Assembly: GCA_030272585.1 (NCBI GenBank)
Contig: BSYQ01000006.1
Span: 5,481,001-5,545,000, forward strand
Reading direction: 5' to 3'
Length of the DNA: 64,000 bases
Source: Bryopsis sp. KO-2023
Taxonomy: Eukaryota; Chlorophyta; Ulvophyceae; Bryopsidales; Bryopsidaceae
Position 1 is the first letter of the stretch; each line of letters starts with the position of its first letter. Shown one piece after another: positions 11,203 through 23,667 of the stretch. The notes below the pieces were generated by a model. It saw only the letters and a list, made by a program, of their open reading frames with translations, was not told where the DNA came from and ran no database searches. Position numbers and translations under genes: made by a program.

Positions 11203-14200
11203 ATGCTCCAGCCCTATGAAATATACGATGCGACGTCGGAGGAGCTACACACAGAGCTGAAACGATTGAAAGGCATTGAGGGGTACGCCACACATTCGGA
11301 TAGCATCAAGCCGATCGCGGTTCGGAGAAAAGGCCTCGCATTGATACAGCACAGCGTTGAATAGATCCGAAGACCTGCAGAGCTCGATAGCTGAAGAGCT
11401 CGAGGAAAGGGGCCAATCGCAACGATTATCGACGGAGCTCCTAGCTCTTGCGTCGGATGCCGCTTGCGTGGAAGACGAGGGGCGTCCAGAACCTGAAGAT
11501 ATCAGTGTTCAAGGTAGCCCAACGGTGGAGCGATTGGAAGAGGGCGAGTGTGGATCAGTGCACGATAAGGAAGAAGGTGGAGAGTCTCTGTGTGAGGAGG
11601 GGCCATCAACGTCGCAAGCCACCAATTCTGAAGACGCAGCCAGAGGGAAGGGTAAAACCGTCATCGAGCTGGCTATATCGGCTTACAGAGTAGAGAGGTT
11701 GCAAACAAACAAGGCAAGTGCAGGATCCATATATCTGTCCTCGCAGATACTGGTAAGAAATTGGCCATGGTGCGAGACTTTGTGATTCACTGCGCAGGCC
11801 AGAAGAGCTGTCGTCCGCCACACACCCTCCATAAAGCAAGCCCGGAGCTCGGCGGATCCTGTTCCATGCCATGAAACTCCAAAATCACAACCAAAGCACC
11901 CCAGTGCTCGACCCACTCTTGCCAAGAGCGTGTATTCACAGGAAGAACAGGTGGTAAACTCGAAGCGTACGCCCTTCGGGAACGTGAAAAACATCGAATG
12001 CGGCGCCGAACCATGCAGTAAGAAAGATGACACGCCTGGAGAGGTCGAGACGCCCACCAGCGACAACCCTGAATCTCCAGCTAGAGGGTTGGCTAACGGA
12101 ACGCACCGAGCACCTGAGATAGCACAAAATAGTAGTGCGGTCAATGAGTTTCTCGCCTTTGGCGAGTCGGTGGTCGACATTCAAGCGATGGCTCACATTG
12201 AGACCCCGACGAGAGCATCGCCACCACCTTCGCTAGATGGCGGGCCAAGGAGTGTCCCAAAAGAGATCCCTATTGAAAGGTCGACTGCACAGAACATGGA
12301 CATCAGGGAGACGGTTGGGATGGCAGATTCCTCCTCAAACGCCTGGGGTAACTCTGAAATGATACCAGAACAGGAGATTGGAGAAGAGCATAGGTCTGAA
12401 GCTGGTGGCTCCTCAAGAAGTATTACACCCCAGCCAGAGGGGGAAAGCACTTATGAGGGACTGAACCCCTGCGACGACAATCCCGCTGGATCCACCGCTT
12501 CTCCCACAGGGTCAGCACCCAAAGAATCACCTATTGACGATTCGCCAGAAGAGAGCTCTGCCCAAAGTTCGACAGAGGCGAAATCTATCAATCCAGTCGA
12601 AGGTTCTAGCTCCATAACCACTCCACATAGAAGACAAGGCCAGAGCCAATGCGTAAGCTCTACGAATGAGGAATACCCTGCAAGAGAGCCCAGCTACTGC
12701 ACAACGAATGCAGGTAACGACGTCAACAGCTTACTTCACAATTCATGTATCACATTGCTCGAGCGTTGCCAGAGAATTGCTAAGTTGCGCTCAATCCATT
12801 TCTGCACTCCCAGACCTTCTTGAGAGAAGGGAAGCGTCTGTCTCCGCGGGCGTTGATCGATGGGAAGACTGGGATATGGAGGATGGCGATGTGTGCTCGT
12901 GGCCAAGCACACCCGACTCGTCGTCACAGACTCGGCTTTCGCTGTCTATGAAGAAACCCGAAGAAGGAGTCGACTCCCAGCCTTGTTCATCGAGGCCCGA
13001 AAAAGACACATCAATCGAGAAGGACCGGAAAAGGCAAGGGATCGGTATGAAGCCGTTGTCCGAAACCAAATTCGCTCAACATGCTTACAAATGAGCAGGG
13101 CTAAACGTTTGTGACTTGCACCAGGTTCGGGCAGGAGCAGGCCTCCTATTCAACGGTCCAAGCCACATACCTGCAGCAAAATACCCAACCATGCCGACAA
13201 AAGCCATTCGAGCGCAAAGCATGCCAGTCTTGTCTCACTGTACCCGTCATTTTCGCACATATTTTCTGCTTTCGGAACACCAAGTCCTGGCGTTTCAGCT
13301 GGACTTGGAAGGGATGCCAGATGTGCCATCGAGACTACTCTTTTCAACAAATGCAAGTCCTTCGTTGCGAATTTCGCCTCACAGAACGAATGCTCGTCAT
13401 CCACAGCAGGAAGGAGTATTTGTATAATTGGGACTCCTGATCACCCCGAGGTTGAGAGTGTCGTGACGGAAGCGATATCCAATTTTGAAGGGTGGACAAT
13501 AGAGAATGACACTGATCTTCAGGAGCAAATGGTGTGTTTCAAAGACCCAGACAAATGCAATGAATTGAAATTTGCTGTGTTCGAACATATTAGTTTCGTG
13601 CCTGCGAAAAGTTTTGAAAAGAGTTCTCAAGAAACTGAAAACGCATGCGTTCAAGTTGTATGGCTTTTTTTCCTACAGAAAGCGTCCGTTGAGGCGAGCG
13701 GACCGACCTCCAGGCCCTCTTCTTGTTTCAAGAAAGCATCGACACCAGAAAATTCCTGTCTTAGACAATGGAACGTGCTTTGGACGTGGTCTTCGAGAAT
13801 TCGGGTCCCCCACGCCGACCTCCTCGTGTGGCAGCGTGTGAATCATTACCCGAATTCCAGAGCCCTCACTCGAAAGGATTTGTTCAAGAAGCACTTAGCC
13901 CGATTTCAGGCGATTTACTCGAACAAAACTCGGCCAGGGTCCTATTTTGACATTTCCCCCACCACTTTCCTGTTGCCGAAAGAATACGCCTTTTTCGTGG
14001 ATAGCTTCAACTCTTCTGGGAAGCATGTTGCCAGCCACGAGACAAGACCAAATGTGTGGATCGTAAAACCAGTTAGCACTTCTTGTGGTCGTGGAATTCA
14101 TTTGCTGGAGAACCCCATGGACGTCTCGCTTGGGGAGCCTGTCGTGGTGCAGCGCTATATAACGAACCCCTTGTTGATTGGAGGATACAAGTTCGACCTG

Positions 14201-15258
14201 AGATTGTACGTGCTCGTGACGTCTTTCGCACCCTTGGAGGCATGGCTCTACAAGGATGGTTTCGCTCGCTTCGCCACAGAAAAATTCTCGCTGGAGAGCG
14301 AGCTTTTGGACAACAGTTTCGTCCATTTAACGAACTCCTCGATCCAACAGTGCAGCGATTGGAAGACTGTGGAGAACGACGATGGACCTCGCAACCCTTT
14401 TGGCGGCTGCGTTGCGCGGGGGTCCTCAAAGACGTCGATCCATGAGCTGTGGAAGCTCTTGGACTGGGATTGCGAACAGCAAGAAGTTGTTTGGCGCCAA
14501 TGCCAGGACGTGGTGCTGACGGCCCTGTTCGTCGCCCAGGAAGGGATAACCAATCAGGTGGGCTCCATACCTTTCGCCACTTGAGAAAAAATACAAATGT
14601 GGACACGAGCCCGTTTTCGCAGATAAAGCTCACCGTGAGTGTCAAAGAACAGAGCAGCTTGAAAACGCAGGTACTCACAATTCCTAAAAGGCATGCACTT
14701 CGCTCAGGTGAACAGTTTCGAGCTGTTTGGCTTCGATCTCATCATAGATGATTCCCTGAAGGTCTGGCTGCTTGAAGCGAATTCCTCACCCTCCCTGGAG
14801 TGCAGAACGGACTTGGACAAGAGCGTCAAGGTGCAATTAATCAAGGACGTTATAAGGTTGGTCGATCCTCCTTCCGTGAATTGGCATTTTCTGTCTGAGG
14901 CAATGAAGCAGTTGGTGGAAAGGAAGGGCAAATCTCAGGAGACCGCCGTCCTCGCTGAGCAACTCGAGGTAATGACCCATGCAACGGGGAAAAATACATA
15001 TTTAGGTTGTATCATGTGGGAGCTCTGTGAGTTTTTGTGGTGCTTCCATCATTTGTGGGGTGCAGCAGTCTTGTTTTCCTTTCTCAGTTGATGAAACTGA
15101 TTATGAAGTGAGCGTTGTGGGTGGCTGCACAGGGAATCCTGGGAGGCTGCCGGCCAAGGCAGTACGGAGAAATCCCCGTTGATTGTGGAAATTTCGAGAT
15201 ACTGGCACCTTCAAAAACTCTTCATGCACTCCAAGCCTGCAAGAACCCATTGCCTTGA
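11203..15258 (+). CDS. TTLL: TTLL-family tubulin polyglutamylase-like ligase with long disordered N-terminus, 8 exons, 1178 aa
   Basis: TTLL enzymes add glutamates to tubulin tails in cilia and cytoplasmic microtubules. The exons are 11203-11282, 11350-11752, 11798-12713, 12775-13044, 13125-14557, 14623-14670, 14708-14968 and 15133-15258. All phases match and the frame stays open throughout. The catalytic TTL domain is about residues 770-1140. Visible are NHYPN followed by LTRKDL, WIVKPVSTSCGRGIHLL, the block KFDLRLYVLV, DGFARFATEKFS, FVHLTNSSIQ, FELFGFDLIIDD and WLLEANSSPSL, which carry the ATP/Mg-binding residues. The layout is closest to the TTLL1/TTLL9 group. The first 690 or so residues are Ser/Glu/Pro-rich with no domain I know. 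Its introns are only 37-164 nt and lack long poly-T, unlike neighbouring genes. A run translated as VVWLFFLQ near 13661-13684 could be a 24-nt intron or simply coding. The tail ends just past an ILAPS motif. Confidence 0.88.
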
Positions 15259-15762
15259 AGAAAATTCTCCTCAAGGTCACAATTCTCCCCAATCAGAATT
15301 TCCGTCCCGGAATGGGCAATTTTCATCCACCAGTGGAGCTTCAAAGACGCCATCTCCAGAGTTCAAGATGTTCTTTTTCATTTATTTTGGACACTTGACT
15401 TTTGAGGAAAAGAATCTGGGATGGTTTGGGGGCATAAATTCGCATTTTCACAGTTCCAAGGATGATAAAAGAATCTCAGAACACCCTAAATGCCCATGAA
15501 GAAAACCCACCCTCCAAATGACAGTTTCTAATAACTACAAATCCTAAGTCAAAAGACAATCTATATGTTCTCCATCCTCGACTCCAACTCGGATCCACTC
15601 TCTTCCCTTCCGCACCACCTCCTGTTTGAAAAGACCACCCCCAATCACTGCTACGTTCCTTCCCAAACTTGCAACTAAAAGATTTCTTCTCTTTTTTTTT
15701 GTTTCCCTCCTAACATCTATAATCTAGAAACCGAACGGGAAAATGAAACGACATGCGAGGAG
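15259..15762. other. Convergent intergenic region (3' ends of TTLL and SF3B3)
   Basis: About 500 bp separate two convergent stop codons. The sequence is A- and C-rich. I see no additional gene; it presumably holds both 3' UTRs and polyadenylation signals. Confidence 0.5.
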
Positions 15763-18700
15763 CTACAAAATTTTGTTTCGAATTTTCTCCAGCTTCTTTA
15801 GGATTTCCCCTGGCGTTCTGTCGAGCTCATCGGATATGCTCCGCTGCTTCTCGGTAGACAGCTGCAAGAAGAAAACAAAATCCATTTTTAGAACGAAAAA
15901 GAAAACACACACCCCCTGGCTCCAAGTCCCCCATTAAAAAAAAAAAATGAAGTCAAAGGTCACTCTCTATCTCTTTCTGGTGGACCACTGTACAACCCAG
16001 AAAAACTCATGCCAGTAATTTTTACATTTCAGGGGGGGGGGGGGGGGGAGTCCAGGCAGAAACATGACATGCCAATAGCTTACCATCGAAAACTGTTCGC
16101 ACAGGTCCCCATCCACCGTATCTTTCGCAGGGAAATAATACGACCGAAACATTAAATGATCTCTTCCACACAGCGGGGGATTTTCTTGCCGCATGTGCAT
16201 TTCCAGGTGCTGGAAAAAATCCACGTCTTGTCTGGACTGGAAAGGTAACAGCACTCCGATGGCCCCTAAAATAGTGGTGTACAGAACGATCTCGGTGCCT
16301 CCGGCTTGCATGGCAGTGAGTTGCAGGGAGGTGACAATTTCACCGATATGAAATTGAATGATGTTTTCCAGCCGATTCGGAGCTCCGTTCAGGTGGCTGG
16401 TCATGGCTGCCAGCTTCCCTCCAGTGGGATCATCCTCCACCTTTCCGGAAATTTTCCACAAAGAGATTTCTTTAAATTAAGGATACGGAAAAAATCCACA
16501 AAGAGATTTCTTTAAGGATACGGAAAAAATCCAAGGTTGACCTTGGAACCTCACGAAGCGAGTTTTTGTAAAACAACAAAACCACACAGACACCCACCCA
16601 AAACTCATGCAATCAGCACATATGCAACAGCATAGAAATGGTTCTACAGTTTTGCGCACCTGTCCAGATAGCTCTTCTGGTAATCTTGTGATGTAAACAT
16701 TTCCAAACTTATCGGCACCGCACATTGTGTCGTAGTCCAGATTCAGGGAGCAGGTAGCATACCTTGTTTTTTTTTTTAAAGGAAAAAAACAAACCACATA
16801 AGCAGAATGAGAAGAACTCAGCTCGATTCACTCTGCATACGTACATCTTTCACACAACAAGAAAAATATTCTTTTCATGGAAGCCTGCCCAGTTGAACAA
16901 ATGCTACCCACAGAACAAAAAAACCAAAAAAACCAGAACAAAAAACGAAATACAGGAGTGTGTGTGGGGGGGGGCACATTTTTACCTGTTGGCGATATCG
17001 TCTGCAAAAATGTAAAATTGATTGTCGGATGGTTTGTATTTCATGAACATGAAGGAGTCTTGGGCTGTTCCCAAGTAAATGCGATTTCCCTTGCAGTGAA
17101 TCGTAACTATGGAATTCGGAAGCCTGTTGAAACCGCACAGAACCAGATTGAGTCATCCACAACTTCCTGAAAACTTGAAATTTTGATATGGTGCCTGCTG
17201 CGTCAACACCACAGCAACTCTGCATTTATGTATGATTAGTAATTTTACGATCCATATTTATTTCACAGAAAAGACCCAAGATGGAAATTTAAAAAATATT
17301 AAATATTCAAAAAAAAATAAAAAATGAAAGGACGGCGTGGTATAGTGCATTATATCAGGCACAGAATGCATATGTGGTCGAAAGCATCCACAGTGGCATT
17401 TTTTTTTTCGCAAGAAACTGTTGGAGGGTGAACAAAAATAACTTTCAAAAAACTCGTGATAACTCGTGGCATCACTCACTTTCGGTATTCGCATTTTCTC
17501 AGGAGCTTTTTCTTTCCCATTTCATACATCCTGAGCGAAGTTCCGATACCGGCCAACAATTTTCCTTTGAATGCTGATAACGCCAAGGGGATCCCTTCCA
17601 CGGGGGTTTTATGCACCAATTCCAGTTCCTGCCCGTTCTCCAAAAATCTATACACCCGAATAAAGCCACCTGCGATTCCACGACTCCTTTCAGATCGACT
17701 CAATCCTTGGAATGCCACTCATTTTCATCCATTTTTATTTTTCATTTTTTTTCTCAAACTTTTTTCAAGTCAGGAAGTTGAAATAAATAACACAGGCACG
17801 CACAACGTATCTTCCCTAAATTTGCAAAAGAATATCAATTGGAAAAAAAACAACACACACGACTCACCGTCGGCCTCCAATGGACAGAATTTCATGTGAT
17901 TGACGGTTCCCACTACCAGGAAGCTTCCCTCCTCCATTCGATTGTTGAACCCTGCCAAACACAAGCTGATCGCCGCTTCCCTCCCTTCGATGTGCACTGT
18001 GTGCACGACGCTCATTTCTTTGGGATCCACCACCTGGACGCAAGATGCCCATTCACCAGGGGCGCTCTTGGAAGCTCCAAACTGTTCTTCTGGACTCATA
18101 CCCTCGTCATCCACATCCATTTCCTGAACAAATCCCCCAAAACAGAAAAAAATTGATAATTTCGTCAAGAAGTTATTTATCGATTTTCATCACATTCTGC
18201 TTTGTGTGATTTTTTTCAGAATATAAACGTCTAAAAGAACAAAATTAAAAATGCAATTATTTCTGTGGATAATACCTTTGAGGAACCTTCCAGAAAAAGA
18301 AGAAAAAAGAAGGGACCCATCCACAAGGTGTGAGTTTGAGCAAAAGCAAAAATTTATGCCGACCAAGAGAGGAACTCTCACATGTCCAGCGCCTCCACCG
18401 TTTTCCGTTCCGTTTTGAGAAGCTTTTTGTTGCTGGGCCTCCGGGTGGGGCACCGATTGGTGGTCAGCTTCCACGACGACCAGAACCTTATAGGATTCGT
18501 GAATCACGAATTTCCTGGGGGTATACATCAACTTGGCCACGGATTGATTGAAAGTTTCGCCAACGTTTTCCACCGTGATGATTCTCAACGTGCTCTTGGA
18601 GACGGCCACGAAGCCTTCCGGACATTGATCGGAAGCAAATCCTGGAAAGCAGGCAAAAAATCACATTCAAATAAAAATCGATTCAGCGCACAAAAAAAGT

Positions 18701-21700
18701 CAGAAAACAGCGAGTGTACATATATGTGAATGAGTGAATATCAGATTTACATTAGGCAAACTTGCCCAACAAAGGCCATCCACAATGAGATGATTTAGCC
18801 CAAGAGCCCTGGAGAGAAATATGTATCCATATATGTATATATATTGCATCGAGGACCATTTCTCCTTTTCGTGGTTCCTATCAGATATCCACAAAAATCA
18901 AGATTGCCACCATAGCCATCCCCCTCATTTTATTTCGCCATTACCCCCCCCCTTCATCCCCACCTGAAGCATGATCCAACACCTCATACGACAGCGGCAC
19001 GACATTATATCTCCCCATGTCTGAGAATCCTAGCCAAGGTCTGCTGGTCAAAGCAAGCATCGCCGCCCTTCCCTTCACTTTGGCCCTGAACAGCTTCGGC
19101 GCCCGAGTGCCCAGGAACCTCGTCCGTGTGTCTGACAGGGTGCCGGTGGTTCGCCCGACCTCGGTTCTCAGCAGCACTCCGTTGTTGAGCCCCAATTGAA
19201 GGAAGAGAGGTCCGTTGCCTTCGTCCGATCCGTCTGCAGCCAAACCCGAAGTGCTTAAAAATAGCAAGCTCTCGGGGATGGCAGGAACTGCCTGAGAAAC
19301 GAAGAAAAAAGAAAAAAACGGGCTGGCCCCAGTCAGCGGATCGCACATCGTTTTTTTTAAATAAATTTAATTCCCCTCCTCAAGGAAGCTTCCTTCCAGT
19401 TCCCAAGCCATCAAGCCATCACTCATAACCAGAAAAAAAACATAAAAAAAACGAATTCATTCCTTGTTCCCTATTCCAGACCTTTGTTTTTTCATTTTTT
19501 CTGACCTTCAATCAGTTATTTGTCGGAGTTTTTCCCTTTCATTTAATTTTTGTTTTTGTTTTTTTTGTATTTTCCCTACTTGGAGAGCGAGAGCATTCAG
19601 ACACTCCCCAGGGTCCAAGCTCATGACCCTGACTGTTGAATCGATACTTCCGATGGCCACGAATCTCGTCCTTTGCTTCCCTTCTGGAATCGGAGCCACA
19701 TCCATGCACGAAATCTCCGAAGTGGTGTCCTTCTTTTCAGTTTCCAAAAGCTGCCCAATCGGATCCATCTCAAAATACACAATTTCCCCGCCAGACAACC
19801 CAATCACCACCTGGTGATAAAAAAAACACACACAAAATGAGGGTAAATGGGGGATTTCTGACGGGGGGGGGGGGGGGGAAGAGCCTGATTCTGTTGTTGG
19901 GGGAAGAGTGCCTTCTGCCACACCAGCTCAGGTGATGCACTTTTCCAAAAATGAAAAAAACAGAAAGAAATGTGGAATCATGACTTGATGAGGACCCCCC
20001 ACCTGAGATGGATTAGTCGCTGCTTTTGTGATGGTCGACCTACCAGGCACCCTCCATTCGTTGATCCGTCGATCGGGTCGAATGTGCCTCAGACCTCCGG
20101 GATGAACTTGCAACATCGAACTGTCGGAGAGAAGCTGCACATGCAAAGTGGGGCTCGTCCCGAGGAAACCACTGTCATTGGTTTCTTTGATTTCATCACC
20201 GATCGAGAAAACCTGTCAGACACAACACACACCAAAAGCCATCAGAGAAAAATCCATGCACAGGGAGTGCATGGATTCACTCCCCATGCACCTGGGTGTG
20301 GCAATCCCAAGCAAAGACATCATTCGAGAACCCCCCCCCCCCCAAAAAAAAAAAAAAAGGAAATGTTTTAGCACGTATCTTATATCGTAAAGAAGCTATT
20401 ATTTCCCCCTTAAGTTGACTATCTTTATTTAGTACACAATCATGTACTAAATTAAAAGAAAATTTCAAAATTAATTGATTCTTTAGTATATAAAATAAAC
20501 ATACCCAACTCACGTGGGAAATAATATAATAATACACAACTATTTTTTTTTTCTGGATTGAATTGAAACAGGTGCTTCCGATTTCCTTTTACCAAGGTGG
20601 CGTTCTGAAACGAGACGATGATGTAGCAGTCATATTCATCCGACGCTGATCTTCTTATGGTGAAAACTGCAGTGGGGGTACTGGGCAGCGGGGCCACCGC
20701 CAGCTCAGTCACCGCTAAACCTGGTCGAAGAACTCTCATCGATGACCTGGTCCCCCGTCCACACAGGGTGTAGATCTGAGGGATTTCCTCTCTCAATAGG
20801 TTGGCTACCTGGACACAGAAACACATCAAACAAACAGGAAAAAAGGTGCCTTTTTTTTTTTCAAAAAAATGGTAGGAGCGGAAAATGTTCGGCGATTGGA
20901 TGGTTTTTTGCAGCAGCAGCATCTTTTTTTTTCTTAGAACCCACCTTCGCATCCGTGATGGGGCTCAGATTGTCGATTCCGTCCACCAGCATAAGGTTTC
21001 TCAGTTTTCTGGGTTCGAAGAAAACGGGGTGATATCCCTCCTCTGTTTCCACCAAGCTGAGCGAGCTCGACTCCACGTCATCATCATCATCTCCAGTTCC
21101 CTGAGGTAAAAAAAAATAGAAAAACCATAAGCAAAGAGATCACGTAGAATCTGCTCCGAATGGTTGCGTGATGCCATTATAAAAACTTCCTCAGTTTTTA
21201 TTTCTGGGAAAAAGAAAAATGTTATTTCAAGTCAGGCATCTTGATCGAGTCGGTATATCTTGGTGCTGTTTCTTCTTCTTTTTTCTTGCTCTCTCTCTCT
21301 TTCTCTTTTTGAAATTTATTTTGCAGGGGTCATAATTGAAATATTTCCGTTTGCTCACATACACAACTTTTCTTTCCTTTTCTCTCTCTTTCGTTTCTTC
21401 AGAGCAGATCATATATTTGTTTCATGAAATTTGGATGCAATTCATCAGCAATTTTTCTATTTTTTCTTTCTTGGCATGAACAAAGTTCATTTGAATAAAA
21501 TAAGGTCGTCTTAACGTTGGGTTGCAGTTTTTTTTTGCCAGCGATTGTGGGCTCCCTCACCAAGAATTGATAGAGTGCATGATTCCCAAATTCGGAAGCG
21601 GCGAAAAGAAAACCAGTTTTCAACACGCAGATCGAGACGCAGGGAGGGATGGTGTCGAAATATTTCACTTTGAGTTCTCGGACGGTTTCCCCCTCATAGT

Positions 21701-23353
21701 CCACCGTAACTTTGTAGATGTCCCCATACTCGCTCTGCGAAAAAAAAAATCAAAATGAAAATTTCAGAAAGTGAAAAAAAAAAAGGAAAAAAGGAAAAAA
21801 AAAAAAACACAAGAAAAGATGAGGAAAACAGGAACAAAAAAAAACACAAGAAAAGATGAGGAAAAAAGGAACAAAACAAAAAAAAGAAAAGATGAAAAGA
21901 AAAAATCCAAAAACAGATGAAAAATAAAATCCAAAAAAAACTTTCCCTCACCTGGACCAAAAAGAAAAACATGTTCTTCCTTTTGTGCATTGCATAGGTG
22001 ACGATCAACACCCCTCGATCCGCCGGCAAATCCGACCGCCTCGGAATGACTGCCCGGACCTCCTCGGGGGATTCCATGTTTCGATACATGATGAAATTCT
22101 CCGCACACACTAACACCCCACTGGGCCCGTCGGCACCCCCAGGGACGGGGATCAAGAGATTGGCCCCGTTATCGATTGGTTCGACGGCTTTTCGGAGAAC
22201 ATGATTGAGCCCCAGATCCAATTCGTAGTAGCTGAGGTGTTTTTGGGCCTGAGATGCGGCCTCGCCGGTGGAGTCCTGATGGAATAAGAATTTATGCTTA
22301 TTTATTTAGGGACCAGGAGTTTTTTTAATTGAAAAAACATTGAAAATAACCCGTATTTGGAAAAGTGGTTGAATGGAAAATAGTGTTGTTTTTTTTGGGG
22401 GTCAGGAGCAAAAGGAAGATGTTTTTCTTTATGAATTTTTTCCCTTCGAAATGCTTTATTTTTGTGTTTTCCACGAAGCTCAGAAGCATACCATGTATCA
22501 AAATGACAAAATTTCTTGTTTGATTCATTTGGGAAAAAAAAGAAACTCAAGAGAAGGAGTTGTGTGAAACTGGGGATTTGTTTAGAAAAAGAGGAATTGG
22601 AGTTACTGAGTTTGCTGTTCTTTTCGCACTTGGTCGGCGTTCTCGTAGTCCAACTCGATTGCCGCGAAAACAGGGTTGTCGAATCCGCAGTCCATCCCGC
22701 AGACCGAAAACACGATGACTTTCGCTTTGTGGGCTTCCAGCGGAGACGATATCGTCAGGTTCGCCGCGTTATCCCTGTTCAACACGTACACGAATTTCTG
22801 CTTCTCGCTCGCCACCAGCATGCAAGCTCTTCCCTTGGGATCCCCCGCCAGAAACTGCCCCGGAACGATACGTCGCACCCCCGACCGCCCGAACGTTTCC
22901 TGGTGAATCTTCACGAACGTATTTTTATCGGCAGAAAACTCGAGGATCACGACGCGTCCCGAATCCGAGCCCACCATAATATAATCGCGGGACGCACCCG
23001 TGAGTCGGAAAGGGAGCAGCGAACGAACGCATCCGAACACCTCCACCGCACACACGCTGACGACTTTCCTGTTTTCGTTGGGACGGAGCAGTTCCAAGAT
23101 CTTCCCCCTCGAGACGACGATCTCCTGAGCTTTGGGTGCGGAAAAGTTTCCATATATCGCGCACTGGCCGGACAAAAACATCACCCCACAAAAAACAAAG
23201 TTGACTTTCAAACCATCACCATCACAGCGTGATCTCCAACTCGAGCGGAACGCGAAAAAGACGTCAGAGCAGTTTGTCAAATAAAACTGAGGTCCTGGCT
23301 CTCTGTACCTGAATAGCCGACGCCCGGCTGAGCGTCAAATTGTACAGATACAT
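15763..23353 (-). CDS. SF3B3: Splicing factor 3B subunit 3 (SF3b130/RSE1), 16 exons, 1218 aa
   Basis: SF3B3 is a triple beta-propeller scaffold of the U2 snRNP SF3b complex and helps recognise the intron branch point. The minus-strand exons are 23353-23309, 23163-22630, 22275-21952, 21734-21561, 21100-20945, 20808-20593, 20212-20003, 19810-19580, 19291-18964, 18641-18382, 18123-17868, 17705-17480, 17123-16986, 16762-16660, 16440-16084 and 15861-15763. They sum to 3657 nt with every phase consistent, giving 1218 aa, one residue longer than the human protein. Family signatures include the start [118 protein letters not shown] and [17 protein letters not shown]. The C-terminus [16 protein letters not shown] closes the last propeller. 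The gene ends in TAG, which shows that TAG is a stop in this genome. Identification is secure; individual splice sites are manual. Confidence 0.97.
16456..16532. repeat. Tandem duplication in an SF3B3 intron
   Basis: Two adjacent copies of a roughly 36-41 bp unit beginning TCCACAAAGAGATTTCTTTA lie within the intron between the exons at 16440 and 16660. One copy has a 5-nt indel. It looks like a recent local duplication. Confidence 0.75.
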
Positions 23354-23667
23354 CTAAACGGCCTCCCTCTCCACTGGCGCGACAATGATGCAGAGACGTG
23401 AACCTAACCGGCGATCACCCCTTTCACAGACTCACAAACTCGCCTCCGAAACCAGGGTGGCTTTGCCCAAAGGCAGCGAGAAATTAGTTGTTGGCAGAAA
23501 AGAATATTTATATGCAATCGTGTCGTACAGTTTCGTTTTGACAGGTCATGCCAGCCCCCATCAGTTGTCACTTCGCGCGTTCTTAAAACTTGGCTTGCAG
23601 CGAAACCTCCCTGTTTTTTCGGAAGGCCTCACGGGGACGTGCGCGTCGGAGAGAATCTGCCCAGAAA
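23354..23667. promoter_or_regulatory. Shared divergent promoter region of SF3B3 and the XS/RING gene
   Basis: The two start codons (SF3B3 at 23353 on minus, XS gene at 23668 on plus) are 314 bp apart. Both 5' UTRs and core promoters must fit here, unless there are unseen upstream exons. I see no clear TATA box. Confidence 0.5.
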
